From positions 1-40,019 of the forward strand of contig NZ_JACKZS010000051.1 in assembly GCF_014222285.1 (NCBI RefSeq): a stretch of DNA of 40,019 nt, written 5' to 3'. Made by a program: the position numbers and the translations under genes. Positions 33,224 through 40,019 of the stretch are shown piece by piece. The stretch comes from Nostoc sp. UCD121. GTDB taxonomy: Bacteria > Cyanobacteriota > Cyanobacteriia > Cyanobacteriales > Nostocaceae. Under the pieces are notes generated by a model. It saw nothing but the letters and a program-made list of their open reading frames with translations. It was not told the DNA's origin and did no database searches. Positions within the stretch are counted from its first letter, which is position 1; each line of letters begins with the position of its first letter.

Positions 33224-35230
33224 TTAGTGGTTAATGTTAAAAACGCTGAAACCATCTTTTTCATTTCCGCACAATCGGTTAGTGTCAATCAATTGTGATA
33301 GGGCATTTCTCAAGTAAAGGACACTCTTTTTCTCTTCGCCCCACTTGCGGCTGTTTCTGATAGCAGCAAAAGAAGTTGGAGGGCTAGCAGTAGCTGCAAC
33401 GATCGCCACAATCTGTTCCAAATCAGCCTCAGAAATACTATTTTCTTCTACTTCCAGAAATTCCAGTTCTTGATAAGGCTTTGAAAAAATGGACTCCAGA
33501 TGATTAACTGCATCTGATGGAGCAATTTTCTCCCCTCTGGGTATGACTGCCCTTTCATGCTGTTGAACTAATTCCGGGAAGAACTGAAGTAATGTTCTAG
33601 CTGGATCTGGTTGCCCATTGCCTGGGTGCAAATGGGTCTTTAGCCATTCGGGAATCATGCCTAGATTGCCACCGCTAACAGGTTCTCCAAAGTTATTAGG
33701 GTTGGCTTTGAAATATTCTCCACTAGCAACATTCATTTTGCGTAGACCACCAGCGCTAACCGCTTGGGCTACACAACCAATAAAGTTAACCGATTGTTTA
33801 AAGGTGTCTGCCAGGCCAGCCGTAGCTTTACCGACCACGCTTGTCAGGTTAGAGCCATGCAGCACGATAATTAATGTACCACCCGACTTAGCGAAGCGAG
33901 AAAGTAAATATTGGATCGCCCAGGTGCGATCGCTCTCCTCTAACAATGACAGCAACCGCATCGCCTCATCAATTACTAGCAATAAGTTTTTATGGGAGTA
34001 AGGCTCGCTTCCATCTAAACCTTTAAGAAATTTCAATAAATCACGAGCGACCAGTTTATCAGCTCCATCCGCATCAATATCCGGGTACTTAAGCGCAGAG
34101 GTCAAGTTGCAGGCAAATGGGTAAACGTCCACCCCGGCTGTAAAGTATTGGGTGTTCAATCCGGGGTCAAGTGCTGTTGATAATGTTGCCAAGATTGCTG
34201 CTAAGGTTCCCTTGCCACCTCGCTGAGTACCAGCGATCGCAATGACTTGAGAACTCATCATATCTTCTACTTGAAAACCACTTTTCGTTAAAGCAGCGAT
34301 CAGTGCGTTTGCCCTATTAGTCAGAGGCAGATTAATTAAAGTCTCTGGTACAACTTCGCCATTAGCTGATGACTGTAACTCTGTCGGTCTAGAAAGCTCC
34401 GCAGCTTGGTTCATCTTCCCAATATCTACCTGTGGCGATTGAAACTGTTTGATATCTACGGTCGGTGGTAACTGGGCTTGAGCCTGTGCGATGGCATTTA
34501 CCTCTGACCGATTCACCCGGCTGTCAACTGTCACATCCTGTAAATGGAGAGCCATGCTTTCATAAGTGGGTAGCTGACGACCCTTGAGCTTGCTAAACCA
34601 GCCAAACATCCAGCGATAAGCATAAAAACGTTTTCCTGGTTCAACTTGCGTTAAATATTGGACAATATTTTCAAACTCAGCTAGAAGAAAGGTGTACTCT
34701 TCTGCTGATTGTCGCTCTAAGAATTTAACAGTATTGGCAAGATGATCTGCTTGATAAGTCCTTCTAGCATCATAATCCCCAGCACGAGCTAGAGCGTCTA
34801 TAAAATTACCACGCACAAAAGGCAAAGGCGCAATTTCTTTGGTGCGGTTGGAGTGTTCGACAACAAACCATAGCCACGCAGCACCACCGACTAAACCACC
34901 AACTAGCGCCAAAGGGTTGACCGCATAACAAACCGCTCCGATCCCAGAAGCCAACAAACCAAGTACACGGGTCATATCTGCTTCATTCTCAGATGCCCGT
35001 GCCATTTCAAATAATCCATCTTTTCTCTCTTGCAGCCATTGGGCGATATTGCCAGCTTCTAAGTGAGACAAGCTAGGATATGATTCGCGTAAATGTTCAG
35101 TTTCTTTAGTTGTGATTTTTGGGATATTGTTACTTTGCATAAATGCCTCCCTTGGTGAAACGTTGCCGCCCTTTTTTACAGTGATTGGTTTCTTGGGCGG
35201 TTTCCGTTCTAATCCTTTGTCAGTCGCCAA
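33224..35230 (-). CDS. membrane-anchored FtsK/VirD4-like ATPase, putative coupling protein
   Basis: A 668-residue protein. A basic N-terminus is followed by a hydrophobic region at about 88-126 (GLLASGIGAVCYAVNPLALV, GGLVGGAAWLWFVVEHSN), probably two spans. The ATPase core has Walker A VIAIAGTQRGGKGTLAAILA near 330 and Walker B HKNLLLVIDEAMRLLSLLEE near 417, then GGTLIIVLHGSNLTSVVGKA. The C-terminal portion looks like a small winged helix (SLRKWGEEKKSVLYLRNALS-like region). Type IV coupling proteins feed the relaxase-DNA complex into the channel, and this arrangement fits, but the P-loop is not the usual VirD4 wording. The start overlaps the end of the 238-residue membrane protein gene by 22 bp. 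Confidence 0.7.
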   Translation of the reverse strand: MATDKGLERKPPKKPITVKKGGNVSPREAFMQSNNIPKITTKETEHLRESYPSLSHLEAGNIAQWLQERKDGLFEMARASENEADMTRVLGLLASGIGAVCYAVNPLALVGGLVGGAAWLWFVVEHSNRTKEIAPLPFVRGNFIDALARAGDYDARRTYQADHLANTVKFLERQSAEEYTFLLAEFENIVQYLTQVEPGKRFYAYRWMFGWFSKLKGRQLPTYESMALHLQDVTVDSRVNRSEVNAIAQAQAQLPPTVDIKQFQSPQVDIGKMNQAAELSRPTELQSSANGEVVPETLINLPLTNRANALIAALTKSGFQVEDMMSSQVIAIAGTQRGGKGTLAAILATLSTALDPGLNTQYFTAGVDVYPFACNLTSALKYPDIDADGADKLVARDLLKFLKGLDGSEPYSHKNLLLVIDEAMRLLSLLEESDRTWAIQYLLSRFAKSGGTLIIVLHGSNLTSVVGKATAGLADTFKQSVNFIGCVAQAVSAGGLRKMNVASGEYFKANPNNFGEPVSGGNLGMIPEWLKTHLHPGNGQPDPARTLLQFFPELVQQHERAVIPRGEKIAPSDAVNHLESIFSKPYQELEFLEVEENSISEADLEQIVAIVAATASPPTSFAAIRNSRKWGEEKKSVLYLRNALSQLIDTNRLCGNEKDGFSVFNINH

Positions 35231-35925
35231 ATAGCGAACCCAATTTCACCCGCCATCATTGTGCCGATGTTAAACAAAATACAGCCCAAAATCATGAAGG
35301 GGGCTGTAAATTCAAATGGGTTACGAGCTGCAAAGGTGGTGACAATATCGAACACCCAAACCGCAATCACAACCAGCCCTGCGCTAGAGCGATCGCGTGT
35401 ACCTGCGGTTTTGTAGTCCTGCCACAGCTGGCCTACCAAGTCAATCTTGCCATTAGGCTTGGTTTCAAGGTCATAAACCATGTGGTCTTGAAGTTCCCGT
35501 CGTGCTGAGTCTGGGTTCTTACCGCGTAGGGCGTGGGCTTCAATTACCTGAACGCCTACAGAAATTATGAATGCAAGGTAAAAAAACGGGTTGAACAGTG
35601 CAAACGGCACATTTAGCCAATTCCAAGCCGGCTCAAACCAGGGAAAAACAGGGGGGCCTTGAAAGATTAATTGCCAAGTTGAATCAGCGCTAATCATGGA
35701 ACCGCCGAGAAATAAAATCCCGCCAACTAACGCACGACCTGCACCACCGTTAGCAACAAACTGATTAACGATAGCAGCCGCAGCCCTAATGGGTAAGCCG
35801 ACAATCATCACTACAGCCTTGGCACAAAAATCGATGATTTCACCAAGCGATCGCTTCTTACCTTTAGGCTTACTATCGCTGTTGCCAGTACTATTAGTTT
35901 CTGCACTTGATGAACTATTAGCCAT
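35209..35925 (-). CDS. polytopic membrane protein, putative transfer apparatus
   Basis: A 238-residue protein with a polar N-terminus (ANSSSSAETNSTGNSDSKPK) and four or five membrane spans: VVMIVGLPIRAAAAIVNQFV, GRALVGGILFLGGSMISA, FALFNPFFYLAFIISVGVQV, LVVIAVWVFDIVTTFAA and FMILGCILFNIGTMMAGEIG. Not recognised as a family. It is translationally coupled on both sides: its start overlaps the stop of the upstream gene by one base and its end overlaps the ATPase gene by 22 bp. The tight linkage suggests it forms a membrane complex with the ATPase. Confidence 0.75.
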   Translation of the reverse strand: MANSSSSAETNSTGNSDSKPKGKKRSLGEIIDFCAKAVVMIVGLPIRAAAAIVNQFVANGGAGRALVGGILFLGGSMISADSTWQLIFQGPPVFPWFEPAWNWLNVPFALFNPFFYLAFIISVGVQVIEAHALRGKNPDSARRELQDHMVYDLETKPNGKIDLVGQLWQDYKTAGTRDRSSAGLVVIAVWVFDIVTTFAARNPFEFTAPFMILGCILFNIGTMMAGEIGFAIWRLTKD

Positions 35926-36335
35926 TACTTTTTCCTCACTGGTTTGATATTTTGAACGCTTTTACAAATCCCTTTGGCTTTGTATTTCCACTTCCAAATT
36001 CCTTCTTCAATTCGCCCAATACACTTACCCGTTGCGTCAAAGACATCAACAATCTCATCATCAAGATATAGGGTTGTGTCTGGTCTGGGATTGCGTTTAC
36101 TGCTGTCAAAATAATTCGTGATTCTCAGTTTTCGAGTTGTGGGCATGACTCCTGCCTCGTATAAGGCATCGCTGGTTTTTGCCCGTTCTTCTATGCGCTG
36201 ACGTTCTAATCCTTCGGTGGCTTTTAATCTTTCGGCTTCTGCATAAGCCCCCAACTTGGGTACTAAGGGGATGATTACAGGCAACATGCAGATGCCAACA
36301 CCAGCCAAAGCTAAGTACAGTTGTTTCTTATACAT
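35925..36335 (-). CDS. single-span membrane-anchored protein
   Basis: A 136-residue protein with an N-terminal signal anchor (LYLALAGVGICMLPVIIPLV) followed by a charged helix (AEAERLKATEGLERQRIEER) and a small beta-rich C-terminal domain (KLRITNYFDSSKRNPRPDTT, LYLDDEIVDVFDATGKCIGR). Two Cys in the C-terminal half could pair outside the membrane. First gene of the membrane operon running to 33224; the GTTTC/GAAAC array lies directly before it and presumably contains its promoter. Function unknown. Confidence 0.72.
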   Translation of the reverse strand: MYKKQLYLALAGVGICMLPVIIPLVPKLGAYAEAERLKATEGLERQRIEERAKTSDALYEAGVMPTTRKLRITNYFDSSKRNPRPDTTLYLDDEIVDVFDATGKCIGRIEEGIWKWKYKAKGICKSVQNIKPVRKK

Positions 36336-36379
36336 GAGACTGCTGTGCTATAGCGCGTTCTTAGTACAAATTTTTCCCA

Positions 36380-36658
36380 TGTTTCACACATATCTTTAAT
36401 AAGGTGTTTCATGTTTCACGCCCTGAAACACTGATGAAACCGTTGAAACGTTTCATGAAACAGTGCTGTGAAACAGTTGGATGAAACACTACCATTTATA
36501 ATGCCTTTCGAGCAAGGAATGGACTGTTGTTTCGTGTTTCACGTTTGATGTTTCACGCGGGGGAATGCTGTTTCACGGTGTTTCACGACCCTGAAACACT
36601 GATGAAACCGTTGAAACTGTTTCATGAAACAGTGCTGTGAAACAGTTTATGAAACACT
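36380..36658. repeat. GTTTC/GAAAC array with a 70-bp duplication, candidate centromere or origin
   Basis: This 280-bp stretch holds 22 copies of GTTTC or GAAAC. A segment of about 70 bp beginning CCCTGAAACACTGATGAAAC occurs at 36421-36490 and again at 36589-36658 with only small indels. Between and before them are direct repeats of the form NTGTTTCACG (for example near 36411, 36535, 36548, 36568 and 36577), and GTGAAACA appears in the opposite orientation. TGTTTCAC and GTGAAACA are the two halves of the classic ParB site TGTTTCACGTGAAACA. No gene fits in the 36336-36672 gap, so the array is likely a protein-binding region: partition centromere, replication origin or operon control. Confidence 0.75.
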
Positions 36659-36672
36659 CGCGCCTATCACTC

Positions 36673-36945
36673 TTACTTTGATGCCCGTCCCAGAAATGTC
36701 AATCCTGCACCAACAAGTAATCCCAGGGGAATAAACACCCCACTGCCAATTAATCCAGTAGCGACAACGCTACCAACGAGATATGCACTGCCACCTAAAG
36801 CGCCAACAACTGAAGTAGCAAACAATCCCGTACTGAGAATATCCATAACTTGATTTTTCCTTTGATGAGTTAATAGTTCTTGAAGTAATCGGATTTCGGC
36901 AACAGTAGCAACAGTTTCATTTTGGATTTGTAACAATGCCGCCAC
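36673..36945 (-). CDS. small membrane protein
   Basis: A 90-residue protein: a helical, soluble first 40 residues (LLQIQNETVATVAEIRLLQE) followed by two hydrophobic, glycine-rich segments (GLFATSVVGALGGSAYLVGS, GLIGSGVFIPLGLLVGAGLT) and the ending FLGRASK. The glycine pattern is of holin-like or small channel proteins, but I cannot name it. It begins 15 bp after the stop of the gene at 36960 and is the last gene before the GTTTC array. Confidence 0.66.
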   Translation of the reverse strand: MAALLQIQNETVATVAEIRLLQELLTHQRKNQVMDILSTGLFATSVVGALGGSAYLVGSVVATGLIGSGVFIPLGLLVGAGLTFLGRASK

Positions 36946-36959
36946 TGTTTTATAAGCTT

Positions 36960-37535
36960 CTAAAATCGGATCTGTGTCCCCATTGAAGAAACTCTCTCCC
37001 GCAACAAATTGAGTCGCGCTTTGAGTTGTTCCTTTTTTTGAATCGACTTCCCCAGCCTTGTTGAGGCTTCTTCTGCCAAATTAATCAAACTCTGATCTAT
37101 CTCGGTAATCTGATTATCAACTTCCAACATTGATTGTTCAGCAAAGGCATCCAATACCGTCCCCTTGGCTCCAATCAAGGATTCCATGAACAATAAAGCT
37201 CCGGTGACACCAGTTGATGCACCCAAAATCTTAGATTGCTCATTTTGGACGGCTATAGCACCAGAAATAGTCTCTTTATCAGCCGCAGTCAACTTGTATG
37301 AGGCTTGTTGAATTGCCTCATCAGCTTTGGTGATTGTGGCTTCGGGTATATCTGCTATAGATGATTGTTGAGGCTGTAATCTCTCACTATTGGTAATGTC
37401 TCGAAATCTAGCTAAAATCTCGTCTGGAACTTGTGAATCGACCGTCCATTTTTGCTCTGGATATTGACGGCGTAATTCATCAACTACCTTCCCTGGTACT
37501 TTGTTGAGAGCTTGTGCGAATTCTTTAACAATCAT
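36960..37535 (-). CDS. uncharacterised helical protein with IF2-N-like head
   Basis: A 191-residue protein. The N-terminus, MIVKEFAQALNKVPGKVVDE followed by LRRQYPEQKW, resembles the small IF2-N fold found at the start of some nucleic-acid-binding proteins. The rest is helical, with a small hydrophobic Gly/Ala-rich patch (ILGASTGVTGALLFMESLIG) and a C-terminal coiled coil (INLAEEASTRLGKSIQKKEQ, LKARLNLLRERVSS). It lies between the winged-helix gene (3-bp gap) and the small membrane protein gene; the three probably form one unit. Function unknown. Confidence 0.68.
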   Translation of the reverse strand: MIVKEFAQALNKVPGKVVDELRRQYPEQKWTVDSQVPDEILARFRDITNSERLQPQQSSIADIPEATITKADEAIQQASYKLTAADKETISGAIAVQNEQSKILGASTGVTGALLFMESLIGAKGTVLDAFAEQSMLEVDNQITEIDQSLINLAEEASTRLGKSIQKKEQLKARLNLLRERVSSMGTQIRF

Positions 37536-37538
37536 GAT

Positions 37539-37841
37539 TTAGGCTCCTAAAAACTTTTCGGGGTGATTTTTTAATTCAATTGCCACCTTCTTCAAAGAAC
37601 CTTTGGTTAAAACGTAACTTCTAATTCTTTGAAGCACAGGTAAGTGCCAGTTTGTCAACTTCGCTCGTCCGTTTAGCCCTCCATTATCTTCGTCCCGAAA
37701 ATCTTCAAATTCTGGCAAGTATAAAGAAGCTAAGTCTAGATACTTTTGGAACTGTCTAATTCCAACTGATGGCTCCAATTTCTTGGCTGCCTCCTCTCGT
37801 GTTAACAATTCTTCAACTACACAGCTTCCCTGAATTAGCAA
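37539..37841 (-). CDS. winged-helix-like DNA-binding protein next to the 11-bp array
   Basis: A 100-residue protein from a TTG start at 37841, with AGGAG nine bases upstream (37851-37855 on the other strand). The sequence LTREEAAKKLEPSVGIRQFQ, KYLDLASLYLPEFEDFRD and LTNWHLPVLQRIRSYVLTKG follows the pattern of a small MerR/excisionase-type winged helix. The 11-bp repeat array begins two bases beyond its Shine-Dalgarno, so the promoter is within or beyond the array and the protein may bind these repeats and regulate itself. That is inference. First gene of a leftward unit with 36960 and 36673. Confidence 0.7.
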   Translation of the reverse strand: MLIQGSCVVEELLTREEAAKKLEPSVGIRQFQKYLDLASLYLPEFEDFRDEDNGGLNGRAKLTNWHLPVLQRIRSYVLTKGSLKKVAIELKNHPEKFLGA

Positions 37842-37856
37842 TGGTTTCGGCTCCTA

Positions 37857-37933
37857 GAGTTCCGACTGAGTTCCGGCTGAGTTCCGATTGAGTTCCGACT
37901 GAGTGACCGTTGAGTTCCGATTGAATTCCGGTA
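37857..37933 (+). repeat. seven tandem 11-bp repeats (GAGTTCCGAYT)
   Basis: Seven contiguous units in strict 11-bp register: GAGTTCCGACT, GAGTTCCGGCT, GAGTTCCGATT, GAGTTCCGACT, GAGTGACCGTT (degenerate), GAGTTCCGATT and GAATTCCGGTA. The period of about one helical turn is that of iterons or cooperative operators. It sits immediately upstream of the leftward gene at 37841 and just after a terminator for the gene at 38008. The same unit recurs at 33182-33214 in the opposite orientation. Confidence 0.93.
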
Positions 37934-37950
37934 CTGCTAATACTAATAAT

Positions 37951-37982
37951 AAAAAAACCACCTACTGGTGGGGAGGGTTTTT
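37951..37982 (-). terminator. intrinsic terminator of the gene at 38008
   Basis: CCACC at 37958-37962 and GGTGG at 37967-37971 form a perfect 5-bp stem with loop TACT. Seven A on the left and five T on the right (with GGAGGG between) mean the minus-strand transcript ends as a hairpin followed by seven U. It lies 37 bp beyond the stop of the small regulator gene and ahead of the 11-bp array, isolating the two transcription units. Confidence 0.7.
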
Positions 37983-38007
37983 CTAATGGCTTAGTGTTTG
38001 GGAAACA

Positions 38008-38217
38008 CTAACTTCTTAATAAGTAATTATGAATCGCTCCAAAATGGTTAAGTATATACGGCTTTGGTTCGACAAATCTGGAGCTACTTTCATCAGCTAA
38101 CCAGTTTTTTAGTGCCTCGACTGAGTAACCAGACAAACGACTCATTTGGTAAGTCGAGAAATTATGAACTCTTTTAAATTCTTTAGGATGTATTGGCTTA
38201 ATACCAATATTTTTCAT
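38008..38217 (-). CDS. small HTH-like regulator
   Basis: A 69-residue protein from the ATG at 38217, chosen because AGGAG lies ten bases upstream (38228-38232); an upstream start at 38274 adds a Ser/Asn-rich stretch with no structure. FKRVHNFSTYQMSRLSGYSV followed by EALKNWLADESSSRF is a helix-turn-helix of the XRE type (scaffold helix, turn, recognition helix, then the closing helix ILNHFGAIHNYLL). It is transcribed toward the 11-bp array but ends at a terminator before it. It is a candidate binder of nearby repeats. Confidence 0.72.
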   Translation of the reverse strand: MKNIGIKPIHPKEFKRVHNFSTYQMSRLSGYSVEALKNWLADESSSRFVEPKPYILNHFGAIHNYLLRS

Positions 38218-38287
38218 ACTACGATCGCTCCTACTATTTGTGAAGCTATTGTGGGAGTATTCCATTCTTAACAAATCCGCAAGTCGT

Positions 38288-38418
38288 AAGTCGCAAGTGA
38301 AGAACTCTCAAACGGTTGGGTTTAAGTCCCAGGCTTCTATCAAGCCGCAAGTATGTGTTTGCGGGGTCTAAATCCCCGTTACAAAACTTGCGATTTGCGA
38401 AAAAGTCACTTGCGACTT
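38288..38418. repeat. palindromic element with 13-bp terminal inverted repeats and T-arm-like hairpins
   Basis: AAGTCGCAAGTGA (38288-38300) and TCACTTGCGACTT (38406-38418) are perfect inverted ends. Between them are several stems: TGGG-TTTAAGT-CCCA, GGCTT-CTATC-AAGCC, and CGGGG-TCTAAAT-CCCCG, the last a 5-bp stem with a 7-base loop. The ends resemble those of a small MITE-like element. The two 7-base-loop hairpins look like tRNA T-arms, but there is no acceptor stem or anticodon arm. Confidence 0.6.
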
Positions 38419-38501
38419 GAGTTTAACGTACCATACCGCACAAACATTTGCAAACATAACGCAAACTGCCGTACTATCTTTATATTATTTCTCTGTTATG
38501 T

Positions 38502-38771
38502 ATGCCGAAATCAGGATTTAAAACAATCACAGTACCGGACTGGATTGTTGATGAAATTAAGAGACAGCCTGACTATAAAGGGAATCAAGCTGCCACTTTG
38601 GGGGCGCTCGTTAGGGATGGTGTTGCGGCTCGTGGTGGGGAATTGGAAAACCCAGCAATATTCCTTGCACGCATACTGAATCACTTACCTAATTGGGAGC
38701 GGCGCGAATCCTGGGAATTAGCACTGAGTATTTTAAGTTGGTTGCAAGAAACAGAGCATGATGCTGATTGA
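38502..38771 (+). CDS. small plasmid protein, possible ribbon-helix-helix
   Basis: An 89-residue protein starting MPKSGFKTITVPDWIVDEIK. A short beta strand (FKTITVP) followed by two helices (DWIVDEIKRQPDY and TLGALVRDGVAARGG) is the ribbon-helix-helix layout of plasmid regulators. The C-terminal half is a helical domain (NPAIFLARILNHLPNWERRE, SWELALSILSWLQETEHDAD). It opens a rightward set with the GNAT-like gene 21 bp later and the 157-residue gene after it. DNA binding is inferred. Confidence 0.68.
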   Translation: MPKSGFKTITVPDWIVDEIKRQPDYKGNQAATLGALVRDGVAARGGELENPAIFLARILNHLPNWERRESWELALSILSWLQETEHDAD

Positions 38772-38792
38772 TCGGATTGATAAAATTGGTTC

Positions 38793-39365
38793 ATGGGTAA
38801 TTTTGGTGCTATGCGAACAAAAGTAGAACTAATTTGCGGTCAAGATAACACGATTGTGGAAGCAGATTTAGTGGAGCTATTGCAAAAGCACGTCGATGAT
38901 TATGCCAACAAGTGGAAAGAACAATTGAACCTGCACGACCAATCAGACAAATTTTGGGACTGGGATTTTAAACTGGAGTTTATCATTAATAGACAAGCAA
39001 ACCGTGAAGGCTATGCGATTGAATACAAAGATGAAACTCAAGGGTTAATGCTGATTGAAACCCAAATGCACGGTTCTCGTCTACAAGAGGGAAAACGCTT
39101 GGTATATATTGATGGCATAGCTACCGCACCTTGGAATCGGTTATATATCCAACGTCCGCCAAAATTAAAAGGTGTTGGAACTGCATTTTTGGCGTTTGCC
39201 AGAACTCGCAGTTTAGAGCTAGGTTATGAGGGCAGAGTAGGGTTACATTCACTACCGGGAGTAGAAGAATTTTATGATAACCAAGGCATGATTGATGTCG
39301 GAGAGGATGAAGATTACGATGAACTAGTTTATTTTGAGTATGGAGTTTTTCGTTCTCCTGTATGA
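38793..39365 (+). CDS. GNAT-like acetyltransferase domain protein
   Basis: A 190-residue protein. The C-terminal two thirds show the GNAT order: strand GLMLIETQMHGSRL, strand VYIDGIATAPWNR, the acetyl-CoA loop region LKGVGTAFLAFARTRSLELG, and GRVGLHSLPGVEEFYDNQGM, typical of motif B. The usual Q/RxxGxG/A pyrophosphate loop is represented by KLKGVGTAFL. The N-terminal 70 residues (VELICGQDNTIVEADLVELL) are unusual for the family. ATG 38793 is used; 38811 is also possible. It could be an acetylating toxin or a modification enzyme; its gene is followed by a helical partner 14 bp later, the arrangement of a toxin-antitoxin pair but without a matching antitoxin motif. Confidence 0.68.
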   Translation: MGNFGAMRTKVELICGQDNTIVEADLVELLQKHVDDYANKWKEQLNLHDQSDKFWDWDFKLEFIINRQANREGYAIEYKDETQGLMLIETQMHGSRLQEGKRLVYIDGIATAPWNRLYIQRPPKLKGVGTAFLAFARTRSLELGYEGRVGLHSLPGVEEFYDNQGMIDVGEDEDYDELVYFEYGVFRSPV

Positions 39366-39379
39366 GGTAGTAAAGCTAA

Positions 39380-39853
39380 ATGAGTCAATTATTTGATGAA
39401 GAATCTTTAAGAAAAAGTGTTGAAGCTGAGGATAAAGTTGGTGGCAACATTGGGGCTGGATTAGATTGGGGGTCAGCATTTGGTTCCTTAATGGGCAATC
39501 TAGAACTTTTGGGACGTTTCACAACGTTGCGTATTTCTCTAAATAGAGAAGTGCGGTTGTTGCTGAATAATTGGAATTTAGGTACAGCTACGAAAATTGC
39601 TGTAAAAACTGCAAGAGAAAGAATACTTGAAAAGTTTAGACTGCCGACACCAGAGGTAAGAGAATACATACTTGCTACTCTGGAAAATGATCAGCTTTAT
39701 GGTGAAGAATTCATTTCTAATCGAGAAATACTGCGCGAATTGCTTGGGGTGTTGTTAAAACAAGAAGATTGGGAAACCATTGCAGCAGTTGCAGCAGATT
39801 CGTTAAAGAAAGAGATTATACATCAAGCTGTTAGTGAAAAAATCTCAGCATAA
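39380..39853 (+). CDS. uncharacterised helical protein paired with the GNAT-like gene
   Basis: A 157-residue protein that I do not recognise. It begins MSQLFDEESLRKSVEAEDKV with a Gly-rich turn (GGNIGAGLDWGSAFGSLM), continues with a predicted helical domain (TATKIAVKTARERILEKFRL, EVREYILATLENDQL) and ends EIIHQAVSEKISA. It starts 14 bp after the GNAT-like gene with GAGG upstream of the ATG, so it is probably cotranscribed. Confidence 0.66.
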   Translation: MSQLFDEESLRKSVEAEDKVGGNIGAGLDWGSAFGSLMGNLELLGRFTTLRISLNREVRLLLNNWNLGTATKIAVKTARERILEKFRLPTPEVREYILATLENDQLYGEEFISNREILRELLGVLLKQEDWETIAAVAADSLKKEIIHQAVSEKISA

Positions 39854-40019
39854 TTTATATTTTCAAAAAAAATGAATGATTTTGTTTGTGAACAACAAAG
39901 TTTTGTACAAGATGATATGACAACTTTTGAAGTTTCCATGCAATTGCTCCTATTATTGTCTTAATTGTGTTTGTACTACTCGCTGCTGCCTTTTCTCTAC
40001 CAAAATCTGACCAATAGAT
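39854..40019 (+). other. terminal stretch with a possible frameshifted small membrane protein
   Basis: A 30-codon frame at about 39871-39963 (MNDFVCEQQSFVQDDMTTFE, VSMQLLLLLS) overlaps, in another frame, a hydrophobic stretch AIAPIIVLIVFVLLAAAFSL ending PKSDQ and a stop at 40015-40017. Joined near 39940 they would make one small single-span protein. No start codon is visible for the second half, so it is either a recent frameshift or two unrelated fragments. Confidence 0.35.

Noticed and set aside
33224..35230. Chromosomal FtsK translocase
   Set aside because: It lacks the four-span FtsK N-terminus and a C-terminal gamma domain, and it sits in a plasmid membrane-protein operon.
37857..37933. 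Possible CRISPR array
   Set aside because: Units are 11 bp and contiguous with no spacers; no cas genes are present. The same reasoning applies to 6167-6226 and 36380-36658.
38320..38400. Possible tRNA gene
   Set aside because: Only T-arm-like hairpins are visible; no acceptor stem, D-arm, anticodon arm or CCA end can be assembled.
38793..39853. Classical GNAT-RHH toxin-antitoxin pair
   Set aside because: In that class the RHH/DUF1778 antitoxin normally precedes the toxin and is about 90 residues; the gene at 38502 has a possible RHH but the GNAT-like protein has an extra N-terminal domain and a third gene follows. Left open rather than called.

Overview
The window looks like part of a large accessory plasmid from a filamentous cyanobacterium of the Nostoc/Anabaena type. 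The evidence is 18 copies of the HIP1 octamer GCGATCGC (about 0.6 expected by chance in 40 kb), a cyanobacterial small dispersed repeat at about 7.65 kb, a Uma2-type endonuclease gene, a group-2-like sigma factor, several segregation gene sets, a MobF relaxase, and no chromosomal housekeeping or translation genes. I found no replication initiator that I can name.

Layout: (1) 1-0.5 kb, a broken Mrr-like restriction endonuclease. (2) 0.57-5.86 kb, a 1763-residue relaxase-helicase with a primase-like C-terminal domain, tandem coiled-coil repeats and an out-of-frame coiled-coil ORF nested inside it. A 676-bp control region with a 10-bp repeat array follows. (3) 6.5-9.6 kb, a rightward operon with an actin-like ATPase and three uncharacterised proteins. 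(4) 10.57-15.36 kb, a 1594-residue protein with the hallmarks of a single-chain two-barrel RNA polymerase of the QDE-1/YonO type (pattern DbDGD). (5) 15.4-21 kb, Uma2, a second actin-like ATPase with a small partner, a lipoprotein, a zinc protein and ParA/ParB. (6) 21.2-22.8 kb, sigma factor, HNH protein and zinc-ribbon protein. (7) 23.2-32.6 kb, a defence island. It holds a complete type II CBASS operon (Cap4 nuclease-SAVED effector, CD-NTase, Cap2 E1/E2, Cap3 JAMM protease) with a divergent MerR-like regulator, then a three-gene HEPN / KGGVGR-variant ATPase / P-loop ATPase cassette that I think is the best candidate for an undescribed conflict system. A BRO-N stub sits at its edge. (8) 32.7-37.8 kb, leftward genes for membrane proteins and a coupling-protein-like ATPase, with two 11-bp repeat arrays sharing one unit and a 280-bp GTTTC/GAAAC-rich region. 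(9) 38.0-40.0 kb, small regulators, a palindromic element, a GNAT-like protein and a partner.

How they may work together: the relaxase and coupling-like ATPase suggest conjugative transfer, although no VirB4 or pilus genes are in view. Two actin-like ATPases and one ParAB set suggest redundant or fused segregation systems. The sigma factor and the polymerase-like protein raise the possibility of plasmid-dedicated transcription or priming. The CBASS operon and the neighbouring three-gene cassette would give phage resistance. All functional links are inferred from sequence motifs read by eye; no database search was run.
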